64,000 nt of DNA from Acridotheres tristis (Eukaryota > Chordata > Aves > Passeriformes > Sturnidae), in NCBI GenBank assembly GCA_037013685.1, contig CM072909.1, positions 1,612,001 to 1,676,000 of the forward strand. The letters run 5' to 3'. The notes beneath the pieces were generated by a model. That model ran no database searches, was not told the DNA's origin, and saw only the letters and a program-made list of their open reading frames with translations. A program made the position numbers and the translations under genes. How positions within the stretch are numbered: position 1 is the stretch's first letter; the number at the start of each line of letters is the position of its first letter. This document shows positions 32,395 through 44,300 of this stretch, piece after piece.

Positions 32395-32995
32395 AGCGTA
32401 CGGGGCGTGCGTGCACGTGTTGTGGTGTGCCCACCTGTGTGTGTGCCCAGGTGTACACGTGTGCCCCTCTGTGTGTGTGTAGGTGTGCGTGGCCCGGGGT
32501 CACCACCCTGCACTCGTACCAGGGTCACCCTGTCCCTGGCACACACACACTGGGGACACCCCAAGCCTTGCACAGCACACACCTGGGTCACCCCACATCT
32601 GCACCCACACAGGGCTCCCCACACTGTGCTCAAGCGTCACCCCCCAGTGCCCCTCGTTACCTGCAGTGTCCCCTCACTGCCCACCCCATCATCCCCATAG
32701 CCCCCCATCACCCTCTCAGTGCCCCCCTCATCCCCAGAGCCCCCCAAAGGGCCTCCCATCACCTTCCCAGTGCCCTCTATCACCCCCCCAGAGCTCCTCC
32801 GTTGCCCCCCATTACCATCCCAGCGCCCTCCATCATTCCCCTATTCTTCCCCACCACCCCCAGTGCCCCCCGGTTCCCTCAGTGCCCCCCATCACCCCCA
32901 GAGCCCCTCAATTGCCTCCCATTACCATCCCAGTGCCCCCATCACCCACCCCATCACCCCCAGTGCCCCCCAGTTCCCTCCGCAGCACCCGCGTT
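32395..32995. other. Spacer between SNRPG promoter and FAM136A 3' end
   Basis: GT/CA-rich, then degenerate C-rich CCCCCAGTGCCCCCCATCAC-like sequence; no gene seen. Confidence 0.65.
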
Positions 32996-33018
32996 TTTTT
33001 GGGAGGTGCCACCTGGCC

Positions 33019-33024
33019 TTTAAT
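33019..33024 (-). promoter_or_regulatory. Candidate FAM136A polyadenylation signal ATTAAA
   Basis: ATTAAA on the minus strand 37 nt past the stop codon; the 3' UTR would be very short. Confidence 0.45.
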
Positions 33025-33060
33025 GAGCTCGCGGGGGTGTCCCCGGGGGTGTCCCCGGTG

Positions 33061-33249
33061 TCACTGCTGGATGTTGGCCAGCCCGTCCCGCATCTTCTTG
33101 GCCATGGCGGGCACGAGGCGCAGGTGCTGGTCCCCGCAGGTGGCCAGGCACGTGTCCAGCTGGCCCCGCACGCGCGGCTCCGAGCCCCCCGAGTCCAGAG
33201 CGTCCTTGGCCTGGTCCGAGCACTGCAGCGAGCAGCGGCTCAGCCGGTC
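33061..33249 (-). CDS. FAM136A: FAM136A exon 3 with stop
   Basis: Acceptor CTGTCCCCAG preceded by CTGAC, a likely branch point. Encodes [20 protein letters not shown] through GLANIQQ and TGA. Confidence 0.95.
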   Translation of the reverse strand, partial: DRLSRCSLQCSDQAKDALDSGGSEPRVRGQLDTCLATCGDQHLRLVPAMAKKMRDGLANIQQ

Positions 33250-36200
33250 CTGGGGACAGCGTGGTCAGCGGGGACAGTGTGGTCAGCGGGGACTGGGGGG
33301 ACTGGGGACAGCGTGGTCAGCGGGGACAGCGTGGTCAGTGGGGACTGGGGGAGACTGGGGGGACTGGGGACAGCGTGGTCAGCGGGGACAGCGTGGTCAG
33401 CGGGGACTGGGGACAGCGTGGTCAGCGGGGACTGGGGGAGACTGGGGGGACTGGGGACAGCGTGGTCATTGGGAACTGGGGGAGACTGGGGACAGCGTGG
33501 TCAGCGGGGACTGGGGGGACTGGGGGGGACTGGGGACAGCGTGGTCATTGAGGACTGGGGGAGACTGGGGGGACTGGGGACAGCGTGGTCAGCGGGGACT
33601 GGGGGGACTGGGGACAGCGTAGTCATTGAGGACTGGGGGGACTGGGGGGGACTGGGGACAGCGTGGTCAGCGGGGACTGGGGGAGACTGGGGGGACTGGG
33701 GACAGCGTGGTCAGCGGGGACTGGGGGAGACTGGGGGGACTGGGGACAGCATGGTCATTGGGGACTGGAGGGACTGGGATGGACTGGGGACAGCGTGGTC
33801 AGCGGGGACTGCAGGGCATTGAGGGACTGGGATGGACTGGGGGGGACTGGGGGGATTGGGGACAGCACAGTCAGTGGGGACTGGGGACACTGGGAGAGCA
33901 GGGATGGACTGGAGACAGTGCAGTCAGCAGGGACAGGGGGTACTGGGATGGACTGGGGGCACTGGGGGGTACTGGGGGGGTCAGGTATGGACTGGGGGGT
34001 ACTGGGGACAGCACGGTCAGCGGGCACTGTGATGGACTGGGGGGACTGGGGACACTGGGGGGAATGGGATGGACTGGGGGGTCAGAGGGGAATCAAGGGT
34101 CAGCAGGGACTGGGGGTCAGGGGGCACTGGGGATTGGGGAGATCAGGGGATGTCCTGGGGGGCACAGGGGGATGGATTGGGGGGCACGGGACGTGCAGGG
34201 GCTGCAGGGATTTGGAGGCTCAAGTCCTGCCCAGGGTCCCGGGGGGTCCCAGTGCTGTCCCCAGGGGGTCCCAGTGCTGTCCCCGGGGGTGTCCCGGTGC
34301 TGTCCCCGGGGTGATCCCAGTGCTGTCCCCAGCGGTGTCCCAGTGCTGTCCCCAGCGGTGTCCCGGTGCTGTCCCCAGCGGTGTCCCGGTGCTGTCCCCA
34401 GCGGTGTCCCGGTGCTGTCCCCGGGGGGTCCCAGTGCTGTCCCCAGCGGTGTCCCGGTGCTGTCCCCGGGGTGATCCCAGTGCTGTCCCCAGCGGTGTCC
34501 CGGTGCTGTCCCCAGGGGGGTCCTAGTGCTGTCCCCAGGGGGGTCCCAGTGCTGTCCCCAGGGGGTCCTGGTGCTGTCCCCAGCGGTGTCCCGGTGCTGT
34601 CCCTGAGGGGATCCCAGTGCTGTCCCCGGGGGGATCCCGGTGCTGTCCCCAGGGGGGTCCCGGTGCTGTCCCTGAGGGGATCCCAGTGCTGTCCCCAGGG
34701 GGATCCCAGTGCTGTCCCCGGCGGTCCCAGTGCTGTCCCCGGGGTCCCAGTGCTCTGTGCTCACCTGGAAGTGCTCGAGCTCGGCGGTGACGATGGCCTG
34801 GGCGCGGGCCAGGGGCGCGTGGCAGCGCTCGATGCAGCGCTGCACCTCCTGCATGGAGGCTGCCGTGTCCTCACAGCACCGAGCGCTGCAGCGGAACATG
34901 GCACCCTGGGGACACGGGACACGGTCACAGGGGACACTGGGGACATGGGGACAGGGCACCCTGGGGACACGGGACACGGTCACTGGGGACACTGGGGACA
35001 CTGGGGACAGGGCACCCTGGGGACACGGGACACGGTCACTGGGGACACTGGGGACAGGGTCACAGGGCACCCTGGGGACACGGGACACGGTCACTGGGGA
35101 CACTGGGGACATGGGGACAGGGTCACAGGGCACCCTGGGGACACGGGACACGGTCACAGGGGACACTGGGGACATGGGGACAGGGTCACAGGGCACCCTG
35201 GGGACACGGGACACGGTCACTGGGGACACTGGGGACATGGGGACAGGGTCACAGGGGACACTGGGGACACGGTCACTGGGGACATGGGGACAGGGTCACA
35301 GGGCACCCTGGGGACACGGGACACGGTCACAGGGGACACCGGGACAGGGTCACAGGGCACCCTGGGGACACGGGACACGGTCATTGGGGACATGGGGACA
35401 GGGTGACAGGGGACACCGGGACAGGGTCACAGGGCACCCTGGGGACACGGGACACGGTCACTGGGGACATGGGGACACTGGGGACAGGGTCACAGGGGAC
35501 ACTGGGGACATGGGGACAGGGTCACAGGGCACCCTGGGGACACTGGACAGGGTCACAGGGGACACTGGGGACACGGGACACGGTCACAGGGGACACTGGG
35601 GACATGGGGACAGGGTCACAGGGCACCCTGGGGACACTGGGACAGGGGACAGGGTCACAGGGGACACTGGGGACACCGGGACAGGGAACACGGTCACAGG
35701 AGACACTGGGGACACCGGGACACGGTCACAGGGGACACCGGGACAGGGTCACAGGGCACCCTGGGGACACCGGGGACACGGTCACAGGGGACACGGGGTA
35801 CAGGGTCACAGGGCGCCAAGGAGATATGGGGACAGGGTCACAGGGGACACTGGGGACAGGGTCTCAGGGGACGTGGGGTCACAGGGCACCCTGGGGACAT
35901 GGGGGGGACAGGGATACCCTGGGGACATAGGGGACGGAGTCACAGGGCACCCTGGGGACATGGGGACAGGGTCACCCTGGGGAACACGGGGTGCCCTGGG
36001 GAACAGAAGGTTAACAGGAGACCCCCTGGGGACACAGGGGGTGAGAGGGGACACTTGGGGACACGGGACAGGGGGTGATGGGACACCCTGGGGACACTGG
36101 GGATCAGAGGGGACACCCTGGGGACCTGAGATGTGGAGGGAGGGTCAGCCTGGGCGACACTCCCAGGTGAAGGGGGGACAGTGAGGGACCCTCTGGGGGA

Positions 36201-38535
36201 CACGGTGGAGAAGGGACACCATGGAGGGAAGGGGGGAGTTAATGGGGGCACCCCCAGGGCCATGGAGGGAAGGGGGGGGTCAGCTGGGGGGGGCCATGGG
36301 GCTGAAGGGGTCACTGGGGGTCAGCGTGGGGGGTCCCACCCCTTTGGGGCAGCACCCCAGGAGGAGATGGGTGCACCCTAAAGGTGGGGGGCACGGGGTG
36401 TGGGGGGCACGGGGTGTGGGGGGCACGGGAGGTGCTGGTGGGGGCACAGGGAATGTTGGGGGGCACAGGGGATGTTGGGGGGCACGGGGGAATGTTGGGG
36501 GGCACGGGGGAATGTAATGGGGGGGCACAGGGGAATGCTGGGGGGCACAAGGGAATGTACTGGGGGGCACAGGGGAATGTACTGGGGGGCACAGGAGGTG
36601 CTGGGGGGCACGGGGAATGTGTTGGGGGGCACAAGGGAATGTTGGGGGGCACAGGGGAATGTACTGGGGGGCACAGGAGGTGCTGGGGGGCACGGGGAAT
36701 GTGTTGGGGGGCACAGGGGATGCTGGGGGGCACAGGGGAATGTACTGGGGGGGCACAGGGAATGTGTTGGGGGGCACGGGGAATGTACGGGGGGGGCACG
36801 GGGAATGTTGGGGGGCACAGGGGAATGTACTGGGGGGGCACAGGGGAATGTACTGGGGGTCACAAGGGAATGTACTGGGGGGGCACAGGGGATGTTGGGG
36901 GGCACAGGGGAATGTACTGGGGGGGCACAGGAGGTGCTGGGGGGCACAGGGGAATGTTGGGGGGCACAGGGGAATGTACTGGGGGGGCACAGGGGAATGT
37001 ACTGGGGGGCACAGGGGAATGTTGGGGGGCACAGGGGAATGTACTGGGGGGGCACAGGGGAATGTACTGGGGGGCACAGGAGGTGCTGGGGGGCACAGGG
37101 GAATGTACTGGGGGGGCACAGGGGAATGTACTGGGGGGGCACAGGGGAATGTACTGGGGGGGCACAGGGTGTATTTAGGGGACACAGAAAATGCTGGGGG
37201 CCACAGGAGATGAACTGGAGGACGCAATTTATTTTGGGGGCACAGGGGGTGTTTAAGGAGCACACGGTGTGTTTAGGGGGCACAGAGAATATTGTGGGGC
37301 ACAGGAGATGACCATGGGGGGCTCAGGGTGTGTTTTAGGGCACAGGGAATGTTGGGGGGCACGGGAGATGATCATGAGGGGCACGGGGTGTATTTTGGGG
37401 CTCGGGGTGTGTTTAGGGGACCCAGGACGTGCCCTGGGGGTGTGCAGGGATTCGGGGGGGGCTCAGGGTTGGCCTGGGGTTCACAGTGAGTTGGGGGATC
37501 TCAGTGATTTCGGGGGGGGGGGGTCTCAGTGAACTGGGGAGATGTCAGTGAATTGGGGGGGGTCTCAGTGAATTGGGGGGGGCTCAATGAACTGGGGGGG
37601 GTTCAGGGTGTGTATGGGAGGGTCTCAATGAATTGAAGGGGGGTCTCAGTGAATTGGGGGGGTCTCAGTGAATTGGAGGAGGGGTCTCAGTGAACTGGGG
37701 GGGGCTCAGGGTGTGTATGGGGGGGCTCAATGAATTGAGGGAGTCTCAGTGAATTGGGGGGGTCTCAGTGAATTGGAGGAGGGGTCTCAATGAACTGGGG
37801 GGGGCTCAATGAATTGAGGGAGTCTCAGTAAATTGGAGGGGGGTCTCAGGGTGTGTAGGGGGGATCTCAATGAATTGAGAAGGGTCTCAGTGAATTGAAG
37901 GGGGGTCTCAGGGTGTGTAGGGGGTGTCTCGGTGAATTGAGGGGGGTCTCAGTGAACTGGGGGGGTTCAGGGTGTGTAGGGGTTCTCAATGAATTGGAGG
38001 GGGGTCTCAGGGTGTGTATGGGGTCTCAGTGAATTGGGGGGTTCAGGGTGTGAATGGGGGGGTCTCAGTGAATCAGGGGAGTCTCAGTGAATTGGGGGAA
38101 AGTCTCAATGAATTGGGGGGGGTCTCGATGAATTGGGGGAAGGTCTCAATGAATTGGGGGGGGTCTCAATGAATTGGGGGGGTCTCAGTGAATTGGGGGA
38201 AGGTCTCAATGAATTGGGGGGGGGTCTCAATGAATTGAAGGGGGTCTCAGTGAATTGGGGGAGAATCTCAATGAACTGGGGGAGGGTCCCAATGAACCGG
38301 GGGAGGTCTCAGTGAATTTGGGGTCGGTGCCGGCGCTGCCCGGAGCACCCACGTGTGTGTGCGGGGATTCAGCAGCAGCCCCGGGACCCCCCCCGAGCCC
38401 TCCCCGGTGTCCCCCCGGTGTCCCCCCGGTGTCCCCGTGTCCCGGTACCTGCATGGCCCGGATCTGTTCCCGCTCCAGCGCCTGCACCGCGCTCTCCACC
38501 GCGGCCTGGACCCGGCCCTGCGCCGCCTCCGCCAT
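33061..38535 (-). CDS. FAM136A: FAM136A (three exons)
   Basis: Small conserved eukaryotic protein reported in mitochondria; its exact biochemical role is not settled. Three exons join in phase 0 to 138 aa, the human length. Four CX3C pairs are visible: C35-C39, C53-C57, C82-C86 and C110-C114. This pattern suggests paired helices with disulphides, as in intermembrane-space proteins (inference). It begins [20 protein letters not shown] and ends [13 protein letters not shown]. Both introns are almost wholly tandem repeats, and intron 2 carries decoy 3' splice sites related to both the exon 2 and exon 3 acceptors. Confidence 0.95.
33255..34190. repeat. Minisatellite containing the FAM136A exon 3 splice acceptor
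   Basis: On the minus strand the units hold CTGACCACGCTGTCCCCAG, identical to the branch-point-to-AG stretch before exon 3, followed by TCCCC instead of the exon. Confidence 0.9.
34225..34762. repeat. About 30-bp minisatellite at FAM136A exon 2 donor side
   Basis: GTGCTGTCCCCAGCGGTGTC and related units, ending about eight bases from the donor. Confidence 0.9.
34765..34905 (-). CDS. FAM136A: FAM136A exon 2
   Basis: Acceptor GTGTCCCCAG, donor GTGAGC. Encodes 47 residues, [20 protein letters not shown] through TAELEHFQ. Confidence 0.95.
34906..35990. repeat. Minisatellite containing the FAM136A exon 2 splice acceptor
   Basis: About a dozen units on the minus strand read GTGTCCCCAGGGTGCCCTG; the true acceptor and first exon bases read GTGTCCCCAGGGTGCCATG. 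Confidence 0.9.
36380..37460. repeat. About 25-bp G-rich minisatellite, FAM136A intron 1
   Basis: GGGGGGCACAGGGGAATGT units, more degenerate after 37,170. Confidence 0.92.
37480..38330. repeat. About 20-bp minisatellite, FAM136A intron 1
   Basis: GGTCTCAGTGAATTGGGGGG units. Confidence 0.92.
38449..38535 (-). CDS. FAM136A: FAM136A exon 1 with start codon
   Basis: ATG at 38,535-38,533, donor GTACCG. Encodes 29 residues ending [10 protein letters not shown]. Confidence 0.94.
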
Positions 38536-38559
38536 GGGCCCGCTCTGTGCCCTGAACCC

Positions 38560-39560
38560 GCCCTGAACCCGCCCTAAACCCGGCCTAAACCCGCCCCATG
38601 ACCGCCCCGAAACCCGCCCCAGAACCGCCCTAAAACCCGCCCCAGGACCGCCCTAAAACGCGCCCTGAACCCGCCCTAAAACCCGCCCCAGGACCGCCCC
38701 GAAACCCGCCCTGAACCCGCCCTAAACCCGCCCTGAACCCACCCTAAATCCGTCCTAAACCCGCCCCAGGACCGCCCTAAAACCCGCCCTAAACCTGCCC
38801 CCGAACCGCCCCGAAACCTGCCCCAGAACCGCCCTAAAACCGCCCCCGAACCGCCCTAAACCCGCCCCAAGACCGCCCTAAAACCCGCCCCAGAACGGCC
38901 CTAAAACCCGCCCTGAACCCGCCATGAACCGGCTCTGAACCCGCCCCAGGACCGCCCTAAAACCCGCCCCGAAACCCGCCCCAGAACGGCCCTAAAACCC
39001 GCCCTGAACCCGGCCTAAACACGCCCCCGAACCGCCCTAAAACCCGCCCTAAACCTGCCCCAGCACCGCCCTAAAACCTGCCCCCGAACCGCCCCGAAAC
39101 CCGTCCCAGAACGGCCCTAAAACCCGCCCTAAACCTGCCCCAGAACGGCCCTAAAACCTCCTCAAAACCCGCCCCAGAACCTGCCCCGAAACCCGCCCCG
39201 AAATCCCCCTTAAACCTGCCGCAGAACCCGCCCTAAAACCTGTCCCCATCTGCCCCAAAACCCGCCCCGATCCGCCCCAAAAGGGCCTTAAAACCCGCCC
39301 TGAAACTGCCCCAAAACTGCCCTAAAACCCGCCCCAAACGAGCTCCAAACCGGCCTTAAAACCCGCCCCGATCCGCCCCAAAACCTGCCTTAAAACCCGC
39401 CCCAAAACCCGCCCCGAACCTGCCCTAAAACCCGCCCCGATCCGCCCCAAAACCTGCCTTAAAACCCGCCCCAAAACCCGCCCCGAACCTGCCCTAAAAC
39501 CCGCCCCGCTCCGCCTCAAACCTGCCTTAAAACCCGCCCCAAAAACCCGCCCCGAACGCG
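38560..39560. repeat. CpG-rich GC-box array upstream of FAM136A
   Basis: AACCCGCCCCAGAACCGCCC-type units. On the FAM136A sense strand they give dozens of GGGCGG GC boxes. Confidence 0.9.
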
Positions 39561-40145
39561 CTCCAAACCTGCCCTAAAAGCGCCCCAAAACTGCTGAGAA
39601 TTGTCCCAAAATCGCCCCAAAAGATCTCCAAACCTGCCCCAAGAGCGACCCAAACACGCCGGGACCGCCCCAAAACTGACAGGATTTGCCCCAAAACTGA
39701 CAGGACCACCCCAAAACTGCCGGGAATCCCCCCAAAACCTCCAGGACCGCCCCAAAACTGATAGGACCACCCCAAAACTGACGGGAATCGCCCCAAAACC
39801 GACAGGAACTGCCCCAAACTGACAGGAATCGCCCCAAATCCGCCCCGGAACCACCCCAAAACGGCGGGGAACTGCTCCAAAATCTCCAGGACCGCCCCAA
39901 AAGTGCCAGGAATCGCCCCAAAACTGACAAGAATTGCCCCAAAACTGACGGGAATCGCCCCAAAACCTCCAGGACCACCCCAAAACTGCCGGGAATCGCC
40001 CCAAAACTGACAGGAATTGCCCCAAAACCACCCTGGTCCACCCAAAACCTGTCCTCCAACCTCCAGGAGCGCCCCAAAAGTGGCAGGAATCGCCCCCAAA
40101 AATCGCCAGGAATTGTCCCAAAACGTCCCCAACCTGCCCCAAAAT
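39560..40145. repeat. About 22-bp minisatellite between FAM136A and TGFA
   Basis: CGCCCCAAAACTGACAGGAA variants, continuous with the previous array. Confidence 0.88.
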
Positions 40146-40605
40146 GGGACGGGCTGAGCCCGAAAATGGGACATCAGGGACTGAAAATTTGGGATGAAAA
40201 TCTGGGAAAATTTGGGCTGAGCCCAAAACTGGGACATCAGGGTTTGAAAATTTGGGATGAAAATCTGGGAAAATTTGGGCTGAGCCCAAAACTGGGACAT
40301 CAAGGATTTAAAATTTGGGATGAAAATCTGGGAATATTTGGGCTGAGCCCAAAACGGGGACATCAGGGTTTGAAAATTTGGGATGAAAATCTGGGAAAAT
40401 TTGGGCTGAGCCCAAAACTGGGACATCAGGGTTTGAAAATTTGGGATGAAAATCTGGGAAAATTTGGGCTGAGCCCAAAACTGGGACATCAGGGTTTGAA
40501 AATTTGGGATGAAAATCTGGGAAATTTGGGCTGAGCCCAAAACTGGGACATCAGGGTTTGAAACTTTGGGATGAAAATCTGGGAAATTTGGGCTCAGCCA
40601 TCCCT
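40145..40605. repeat. 64-bp tandem repeat, 7 copies, downstream of TGFA
   Basis: GGGCTGAGCCCAAAACTGGG then TTTGAAAATTTGGGATGAAA; copies are nearly identical. Confidence 0.93.
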
Positions 40606-40816
40606 GGGAATATTCCCCTCTCTTCCAGCCATGGGATCCAACATGTCCTTCCCAAATATCCCCCCCCAAAAAAACCCCAAACCATGAATTTTCTGGAAAA
40701 AAAGAAAAAAAATAAAAATAATAATAATAAAAAAAGTTAAATAACTTAATAACACTTAAATAACTCTAACCCAGGTTAAAAAACCAAACTCAAGACCAGG
40801 CCATGACAAGAACATC

Positions 40817-40822
40817 TTTATA
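40817..40822 (-). promoter_or_regulatory. Candidate distal TGFA polyadenylation signal TATAAA
   Basis: The variant hexamer TATAAA follows an AT-rich, non-repetitive stretch (about 40,800-40,920) that looks like a conserved 3' UTR end. Confidence 0.4.
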
Positions 40823-41085
40823 GGAATCAAAATTAATTTAAACCACGCGAAATAAATTAAAACATTAAATATTAACTTTCAGTGCAACATATACAGAAGA
40901 CATGAGAGTAACCATGACTTTAAAAAAAAAACAAAACAACAAAAAAAAAACCCCAAAACAACCCCAAAACAGAGGGAAAAGCTCTGGGTTGGTTACGAGG
41001 AGGACTAAGGGGAAATTAAGGCCGTGCCAGAGGTTGGAGCTCCAGCCTGAGGAGATTTCCTGGGATTTAAATTCATTTATTATTC

Positions 41086-41091
41086 AGAAAA
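41086..41091 (-). promoter_or_regulatory. Candidate proximal TGFA polyadenylation signal AATAAA
   Basis: AATAAA on the minus strand about 280 nt past the TGFA stop. Confidence 0.45.
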
Positions 41092-41369
41092 AGCTGGGAT
41101 TTGTCCCCAAAAATGAGCCGGGGCCGAGGTTGTTTTTTTTTTTTTTTTTCCTCTGTAGAAAAATAAAGCCCCATCCTGGCGGGGGTTTCGGTTTAAAACC
41201 CAAATATTTGGGGAGGGGAAAATCCCGGGAAAACGACCCCAAAGCCAAGGAAAAAGCCAGGGCGGGGCTCCTGCCTGGGAAAAGGGAAAACGCCCCAAAA
41301 AAAAGGATCCGAAGCACACGAGGGGGGGTGGGGCCGGTCCTGGGGGGTCCCCAGGTGGTCCCGGGTCTG

Positions 41370-41377
41370 TCACACAC
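41370..41377 (-). CDS. TGFA: TGFA last coding segment (Gly-Val-stop)
   Basis: Acceptor TCCCCACAG then GT GTG TGA, in phase with exon 5. It is short, so the assignment rests on phase, the following 3' UTR-like sequence and the match to the human arrangement (Val-Val-stop). Confidence 0.65.
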
Positions 41378-44300
41378 CTGTGGGGACAGGAATGGCACAG
41401 GTTACACCCCGGGGTGGCACCTGTCACCTGGGCTGTCACCTGTGCTGTCACCTGTGCTTGTCACCTGTGCCTCAGCTGGCAGGGACAGCAGCAGGGACAA
41501 CAACCCCCAGTGTCCCAGGTGTCCCTCACCTGTCTCCCAGGTGTCCCCTGTGTCCCTCACCTGTCTCAGGGGTCCCCTCACCTGTCCCCTGTGTCTCTCA
41601 CTGTGTCCCAGGTGTCCCTCACCTGTCTCCCAGGTGTCCCCTGTGTCCCTCACCTGTCTCAGGGGTCCCCTCACCTGTCCCCTGTGTCCCTCACTGTGTC
41701 CCAGGTGTCTCCAGGTGTCCCCTGTGTCCCTCACCTGTCCCAGCTGTCGCCCTGTGTCCCTCACTGTGCCCCAGGTGCCTCCAGGTGTCCCCTGTGTTCC
41801 TCCCCTGTCCCAGGTGTCCCCCTGTGTCCCTCACTGTGTCCCTCACATGTCCCAGCTGTCCCCCTGTGTTCCTCCCCTGTCCCAGGTGTCCCCAGGTGTC
41901 CCCAGGTGTCCCTCACATGTCCCAGCTGTCCCCCTGTGTTCCTCCCCTGTCCCAGGTGTCCCCAGATGTCCCTCACCTGTGTCGCCGTGGCAGCAGGAGC
42001 CCCCCTTGAGCAGCCCCCCCGGTTTCTCCTGTCACCCCCAGGTGTCCCCTGTGTTCCTCCCCTGTCCCAGGTGTCCCCAGGTGTCCCTCACTGTGTCCCC
42101 AGGTGTCCCTCACTGTGTCCCCAGGTGTCCCCAGGTGTCCCTCACCTGTGTCGCCGTGGCAGCAGGAGCCCCCCTTGAGCAGCCCCCCCGGTTTCTCCTG
42201 TCACCCCAGGTGTCCCCAGGTGTCCTGCACCTGTCCCAGGTGTTCCCAGGTGTCCGTCACATGTCCCAGCTGTCCCCCTGTGTCCCTCCCCTGTCCAGGT
42301 GTCCCCAGGTGTCCCTCACCTGTGTCGCCGTGGCAGCAGGAGCCCCCCTTGAGCAGCCCCCCCGGTTTCTCCTGTCACCCGCCAGGTGTTCCCAGGTGTC
42401 CTGCACCTGTCCCAGGTGTTCCCAGGTGTCCCTCACGTGTCCCCAGGTGTCCCCAGGTATCCCTCCCTTGTCCCAGGTGTCCCCAGGTGTCCCTCACCTG
42501 TGTCGCCGTGGCAGCAGGAGCCCCCCTTGAGCAGCCCCCCCGGTTTCTCGTGGCCGGCTCCGTGCTCGCGGCTCCACCCGGGACAGCGCTTGGGGAAACG
42601 GCAGCAGCTGGGGGGACAGGAATGGGATATGGGATATGGGATATGGGATATGGGGACAGGGATATGGGATATGGGATATGGGGACAGGGATATGGGATAT
42701 GGGAATGGGATATGGGAATGGGATATGGGGACAGGGATATGGGATATGGGAATGGGATATGGGAATGGGATATGGGGACAGGGATATGGGACAGGGATAT
42801 GGGATATGGGACAGGGATATGGGGACAGGGATATGGGATATAGGATATGGGGACAGGGATATGGGACAGGGATATGGGATATGGGACAGGGATATGGGGA
42901 CAGGGATATGGGATATAGGATATGGGGACAGGGATATGGGGACAGGGATATGGGACAGGGATATGGGATATGGGATATGGGGACAGGGATATGGGATATG
43001 GGATATGGGATATGGGGACAGGGATATGGGATATGGGATATGGGATATGGGATATGGGGACAGGGATATGGGAATGGGATATGGGATATGGGGACAGGGA
43101 TATGGGATATGGGGACAGGGATATGGGGACAGGGATGGGATATGGGGACAGGGATATGGGAACGGGGATATGGGGACAGGGATATGGGATATGGGGATAT
43201 GGGGACAGGGATATGGGGACAAGGATATGGGGACAGGGATATGGGATATGGGAATGGGGATATGGGGACAGGGATATGGGGACAGGGAATGGGGCAGGGA
43301 TATGGGAATGGGGACAGGGACGGGATATGGGGACAGGGATATGGGGACAGGGATATGGGATATGGGGACAGGGAATGGGATACGGGGACAGGGAAAGGGG
43401 ACAGGGAATGGGACAGGGAATGGGACAGGGATATGGGGACAGGGAATGGGACAGGGAATGGGACAGGGAATGGGACAGGGATATGGGGACAGGGATATGG
43501 GGACAGGGAATGGGGACAGGGAATGGGGACAGGGAATGGGACAGGGAATGGGACAGGGATATGGGGACAGGGATATGGGGACAGGGATATGGGGACAGGG
43601 AATGGGACAGGGAAAGGGGACAGGGAATGGGGACAGGGAATGGGGACAGGGAATGGGGACAGGGATATGGGGACAGGGATATGGGGACAGGGATATGGGG
43701 ACAGGGATATGGGGACAGGGAATGGGACAGGGATATGGGGACAGGGATATGGGGACAGGGAATGGGACAGGGATATGGGGACAGGGAATGGGGACAGGGA
43801 ATGGGGACAGGGAATGGGGACAGGGATATGGGGACAGGGATATGGGGACAGGGATATGGGGACAGGGATATGGGGACAGGGAATGGGACAGGGAAAGGGG
43901 ACAGGGATATGGGGACAGGGAATGGGGACAGGGAATGGGGACAGGGATATGGGGACAGGGATATGGGGACAGGGATATGGGGACAGGGAATGGGACAGGG
44001 ATATGGGGACAGGGAATGGGACAGGGATATGGGGACAGGGATATGGGGACAGGGATATGGGGACAGGGATATGGGGACAGGGAATGGGGACAGGGAATGG
44101 GGACAGGGAATGGGACAGGGATATGGGGACAGGGATATGGGGACAGGGAATGGGGACAGGGAATGGGGACAGGGAATGGGGACAGGGAAAGGGGACAGGG
44201 ATATGGGGACAGGGAAAGGGGACAGGGATATGGGGACAGGGAATGGGGACAGGGATATGGGGACAGGGATATGGGATATGGGATATGGGGACAGGGATAT

